This document shows, piece by piece, positions 14,187 through 16,121 of a stretch of 16,121 nucleotides of DNA. This DNA is from Deltaproteobacteria bacterium. GTDB lineage: Bacteria; Desulfobacterota; Desulfomonilia; UBA1062. The DNA is taken from NCBI GenBank assembly GCA_016934135.1, contig JAFGTK010000065.1, positions 1 through 16,121 of the forward strand, read 5' to 3'. Made by a program: the position numbers and the translations under genes. How positions within the stretch are numbered: position 1 is the first letter of the stretch; each line of letters begins with the position of its first letter. The notes below the pieces were generated by a model, which was given only the letters and a program-made list of their open reading frames with translations, was not told the origin of the DNA and searched no databases.

Positions 14187-15251
14187 ATGGAAAAAAAATC
14201 GAGATTCGAGCTTGGTCATACGGAAAAAATACGCCGTTCCATCTATGTCTTCCTGCGCGACGAGCTCGAGCGCAGGATGAAATCCATTGCCCTGGAAGAA
14301 CAGTACCGTCTGTGTCAGGAAAAAAAGATCCCATACCCCTATGTCGATTCCAGCGAGCTGAGACCGAAAAAAAAGGAATTCTCCATGGAATCGACAGAGG
14401 CAAGGCCGTTCTTCATTATCTTCTGCGAAGATACTATCGATGAGATGCACCAGAAATACATCAGGTTTTCCGATTCAAACCGCGTAAGGAAAGATACGAT
14501 AGCCCTTGTACCCAACATCAGACTTCACCGATCATTCTATTCGGCTGTAAGGTTCTTTGAAAGGGACTCGTTCTTCGAGCTCCTTGACCAGCTTATCGAC
14601 ATCGATTACTGCCTGCTCATTCAGAGGGACAACCGGTATAAAAAACGCAACCGGTATTCTCTGACCCATTTTCATGTAAAGATAGACTGGCCCATAGCGG
14701 ATGCCGCAGAAAGCCTGGCAAAGGAGCTGCGGTATATCTCAAAAAACCTCTATGAAAAAGGTGAACGCTATGCAGAGATCCTGCAGCAGAAACTGTTCGA
14801 ATACTACGGCTGCCATCACCAGGCATCGGGCGGTCGGAGATCTGCAGCACTGATAGCTGCCCAGTACCTCAAGAGCATACCGGGACTTGCTACGGTATAT
14901 GTATCCAGCTCAGAGACTAAGACCCTGACAAGATACTCGGAAAAGGGTGTTGCAAGGTATGCAATCATACAGATCGACAAACAGTTTGCAAAAAGTATCT
15001 GTGAAACCAACAACCTCACAGAAGAGGGCTTCCGCCAGGGATATGCACTTGGCGAATCAGAGAATTTCTTTGATGTGATCATATTTGTGAGCTACAAACA
15101 TACTGAATGGGGTGCACCTCCCACTGACGGTAAACTCAGAATACTCAAACCGGATTACAGCTGGCTTGGAGTGGACATGGAGATGATCCTTCCCATGCCC
15201 CATGCAGTGAGTTTCAGGCCGGTTCACGTAAAATGGGTGTATAAATCTTAA
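14187..15251 (+). CDS. Protein of unknown function between rnpB and folD
   Basis: This is a 354-residue protein that I do not recognise. It appears soluble, with no signal peptide, lipobox or membrane segment. The N-terminus (1-65) is highly charged and probably helical, ending in RPKKKEF. Residues 72-150 alternate strands and helices (ARPFFIIFCEDTIDEMHQ, FFELLDQLIDIDYCLLIQRD). A helical segment spans about 168-208 (AAESLAKELRYISKNLYEKG). A short GGRR-SAALIAAQYL element follows at about 215-228. The C-terminal third looks like alpha/beta (ARYAIIQID, NFFDVIIFVSYKHTEWG) and ends WVYKS. Clustered Tyr, Phe and Arg are notable. ATG 14187 has no close ribosome site (GGAG is 14 nt off). It ends 21 nt before folD, which suggests cotranscription. 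Confidence 0.8.
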   Translation: MEKKSRFELGHTEKIRRSIYVFLRDELERRMKSIALEEQYRLCQEKKIPYPYVDSSELRPKKKEFSMESTEARPFFIIFCEDTIDEMHQKYIRFSDSNRVRKDTIALVPNIRLHRSFYSAVRFFERDSFFELLDQLIDIDYCLLIQRDNRYKKRNRYSLTHFHVKIDWPIADAAESLAKELRYISKNLYEKGERYAEILQQKLFEYYGCHHQASGGRRSAALIAAQYLKSIPGLATVYVSSSETKTLTRYSEKGVARYAIIQIDKQFAKSICETNNLTEEGFRQGYALGESENFFDVIIFVSYKHTEWGAPPTDGKLRILKPDYSWLGVDMEMILPMPHAVSFRPVHVKWVYKS

Positions 15252-15260
15252 GTACAATGC

Positions 15261-15267
15261 AAGGAGG
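15261..15267 (+). promoter_or_regulatory. Strong ribosome binding site for the TTG start of folD
   Basis: AAGGAGG, a near-complete anti-16S match, lies 5 nt before TTG 15273. It lies in the 21-nt gap after the upstream unknown gene. The spacing equals that of the other TTG-started genes here. Confidence 0.75.
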
Positions 15268-15272
15268 CAGGT

Positions 15273-16121
15273 TTGGGTATCATCATTGACGGCAAAGTAC
15301 TGGCGGAAAAAAAACGCGAGGATATCTCCAGGCGTGCAAAAGCCTTTGCTGATAAATACGGAAGATCTCCGGGGCTGGCCGTAGTTCTGGTAGGCGAGGA
15401 TCAGGCATCCGCGGTCTATGTAAGAAACAAGAAACGCGCATGCATTCAGACAGGGATCACTTCCTTTGATTATCATCTGGACGAAAACACGACACAGAAA
15501 GAGATCCTGGCGCTGATTGACGAACTCAATGCAAGGGATGATGTGGACGGCATACTTGTACAGCTGCCCCTTCCTTCACAGCTCATTGAAGAGGAGATCC
15601 TCGTAAGGATAGATCCGTCCAAAGACGTGGACGGTTTTCACCCCTATAACCTGGGCAGGCTTCTGATGGGAGAACCGTCTCTCGTCCCCTGTACCCCGAC
15701 CGGCATCATGTACATGCTCGATGAATACGGGGTCGACATTGACGGGAAAGATGCAGTCATTATAGGCAGGAGCAACATCGTGGGAAAACCTATGGCAATA
15801 CTCCTCATGATGCGGCACGCAACCATCACCATCTGCCATTCTCATACAAAAGATCTGCCTGCGCGGGTGAAATCAGCTGATATCGTTGTCGCTGCAACCG
15901 GCAGGCCTCACATGATCAAAGGTGGCTGGATCAAGGACGGAGCGGTTGTCATAGATGTAGGCATATCACGGACAGAATCGGGTCTGGTAGGTGATGTGGA
16001 TTTTGATGAGGCGATAAACCATGCAAGCCTGATAACCCCGGTCCCCGGGGGGGTCGGGCCCATGACCATCACGATGCTGCTCGAAAACACCATTGTTGCA
16101 GCCGGAAGCCATGTATCTTAA
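15273..16121 (+). CDS. folD: Bifunctional methylenetetrahydrofolate dehydrogenase / methenyltetrahydrofolate cyclohydrolase
   Basis: This 282-residue enzyme interconverts 5,10-methylene-, 5,10-methenyl- and 10-formyl-tetrahydrofolate using NADP(H), feeding one-carbon units to purine and formylmethionine synthesis. In acetogenic or sulfate-reducing relatives it also serves the methyl branch of the Wood-Ljungdahl pathway (inference). Catalytic residues visible are Tyr49 and Lys53 (YVRNKKRAC), Gln97 (VQLPLP) and Asp120 (KDVDGFHPYN). The Rossmann domain carries IIGRSNIVGKP, and the family signature PGGVGPMTI is near the C-terminus. The length is normal. It starts at TTG with AAGGAGG 5 nt upstream, and its TAA stop is the last codon of the window, so the gene is complete. 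Confidence 0.98.
   Translation: MGIIIDGKVLAEKKREDISRRAKAFADKYGRSPGLAVVLVGEDQASAVYVRNKKRACIQTGITSFDYHLDENTTQKEILALIDELNARDDVDGILVQLPLPSQLIEEEILVRIDPSKDVDGFHPYNLGRLLMGEPSLVPCTPTGIMYMLDEYGVDIDGKDAVIIGRSNIVGKPMAILLMMRHATITICHSHTKDLPARVKSADIVVAATGRPHMIKGGWIKDGAVVIDVGISRTESGLVGDVDFDEAINHASLITPVPGGVGPMTITMLLENTIVAAGSHVS

Overview
The window looks like a chromosomal segment of a Gram-negative bacterium, most likely a deltaproteobacterial-type organism (Desulfobacterota or a relative). This rests on a GspN-containing type II secretion cluster, a CheZ-type phosphatase and frequent TTG starts; the taxonomy is inference, since no marker was searched. No transposase, integrase, phage gene or CRISPR array was seen.

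Left part (1-7453, minus strand): a tightly packed operon reading right to left. A parvulin-type peptidyl-prolyl isomerase lipoprotein comes first, followed by gspF, G, H, I, J, K, L, M and the start of gspN, which runs off the left edge. These encode the inner-membrane platform and all five pseudopilins of a type II secretion system. The secretin (GspD), the ATPase (GspE) and GspC are not in the window. Most junctions overlap or are only a few bases apart. A sigma70-like promoter (TTGACT, 17 bp, TTTATT) lies about 60 bp before the isomerase gene.

Middle part (7631-13492, minus strand): separate or loosely linked genes. They are a class II c-di-GMP phosphodiesterase (HD-GYP), an orphan dTDP-sugar epimerase (rfbC), an RNase Z-like metallo-beta-lactamase hydrolase, a CheZ-type CheY-P phosphatase and a glutamine-dependent NAD+ synthetase (nadE). 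The HD-GYP and CheZ genes point to c-di-GMP and chemotaxis signalling, but no response regulator or che operon is present.

Right part (13493-16121): a roughly 250-bp divergent region holds 7-bp-period GAAATTC repeats and a dense cluster of inverted repeats. After it, on the plus strand, come the RNase P RNA gene (rnpB), a 354-residue protein I do not recognise, and folD, whose stop codon ends exactly at the right edge.

The points most worth a second look are the unrecognised protein between rnpB and folD, the dyad cluster between nadE and rnpB, the heptad repeats found at two loci, the orphan CheZ-like protein and the parvulin lipoprotein heading the secretion operon. I found no clear novel defence or mobile system.
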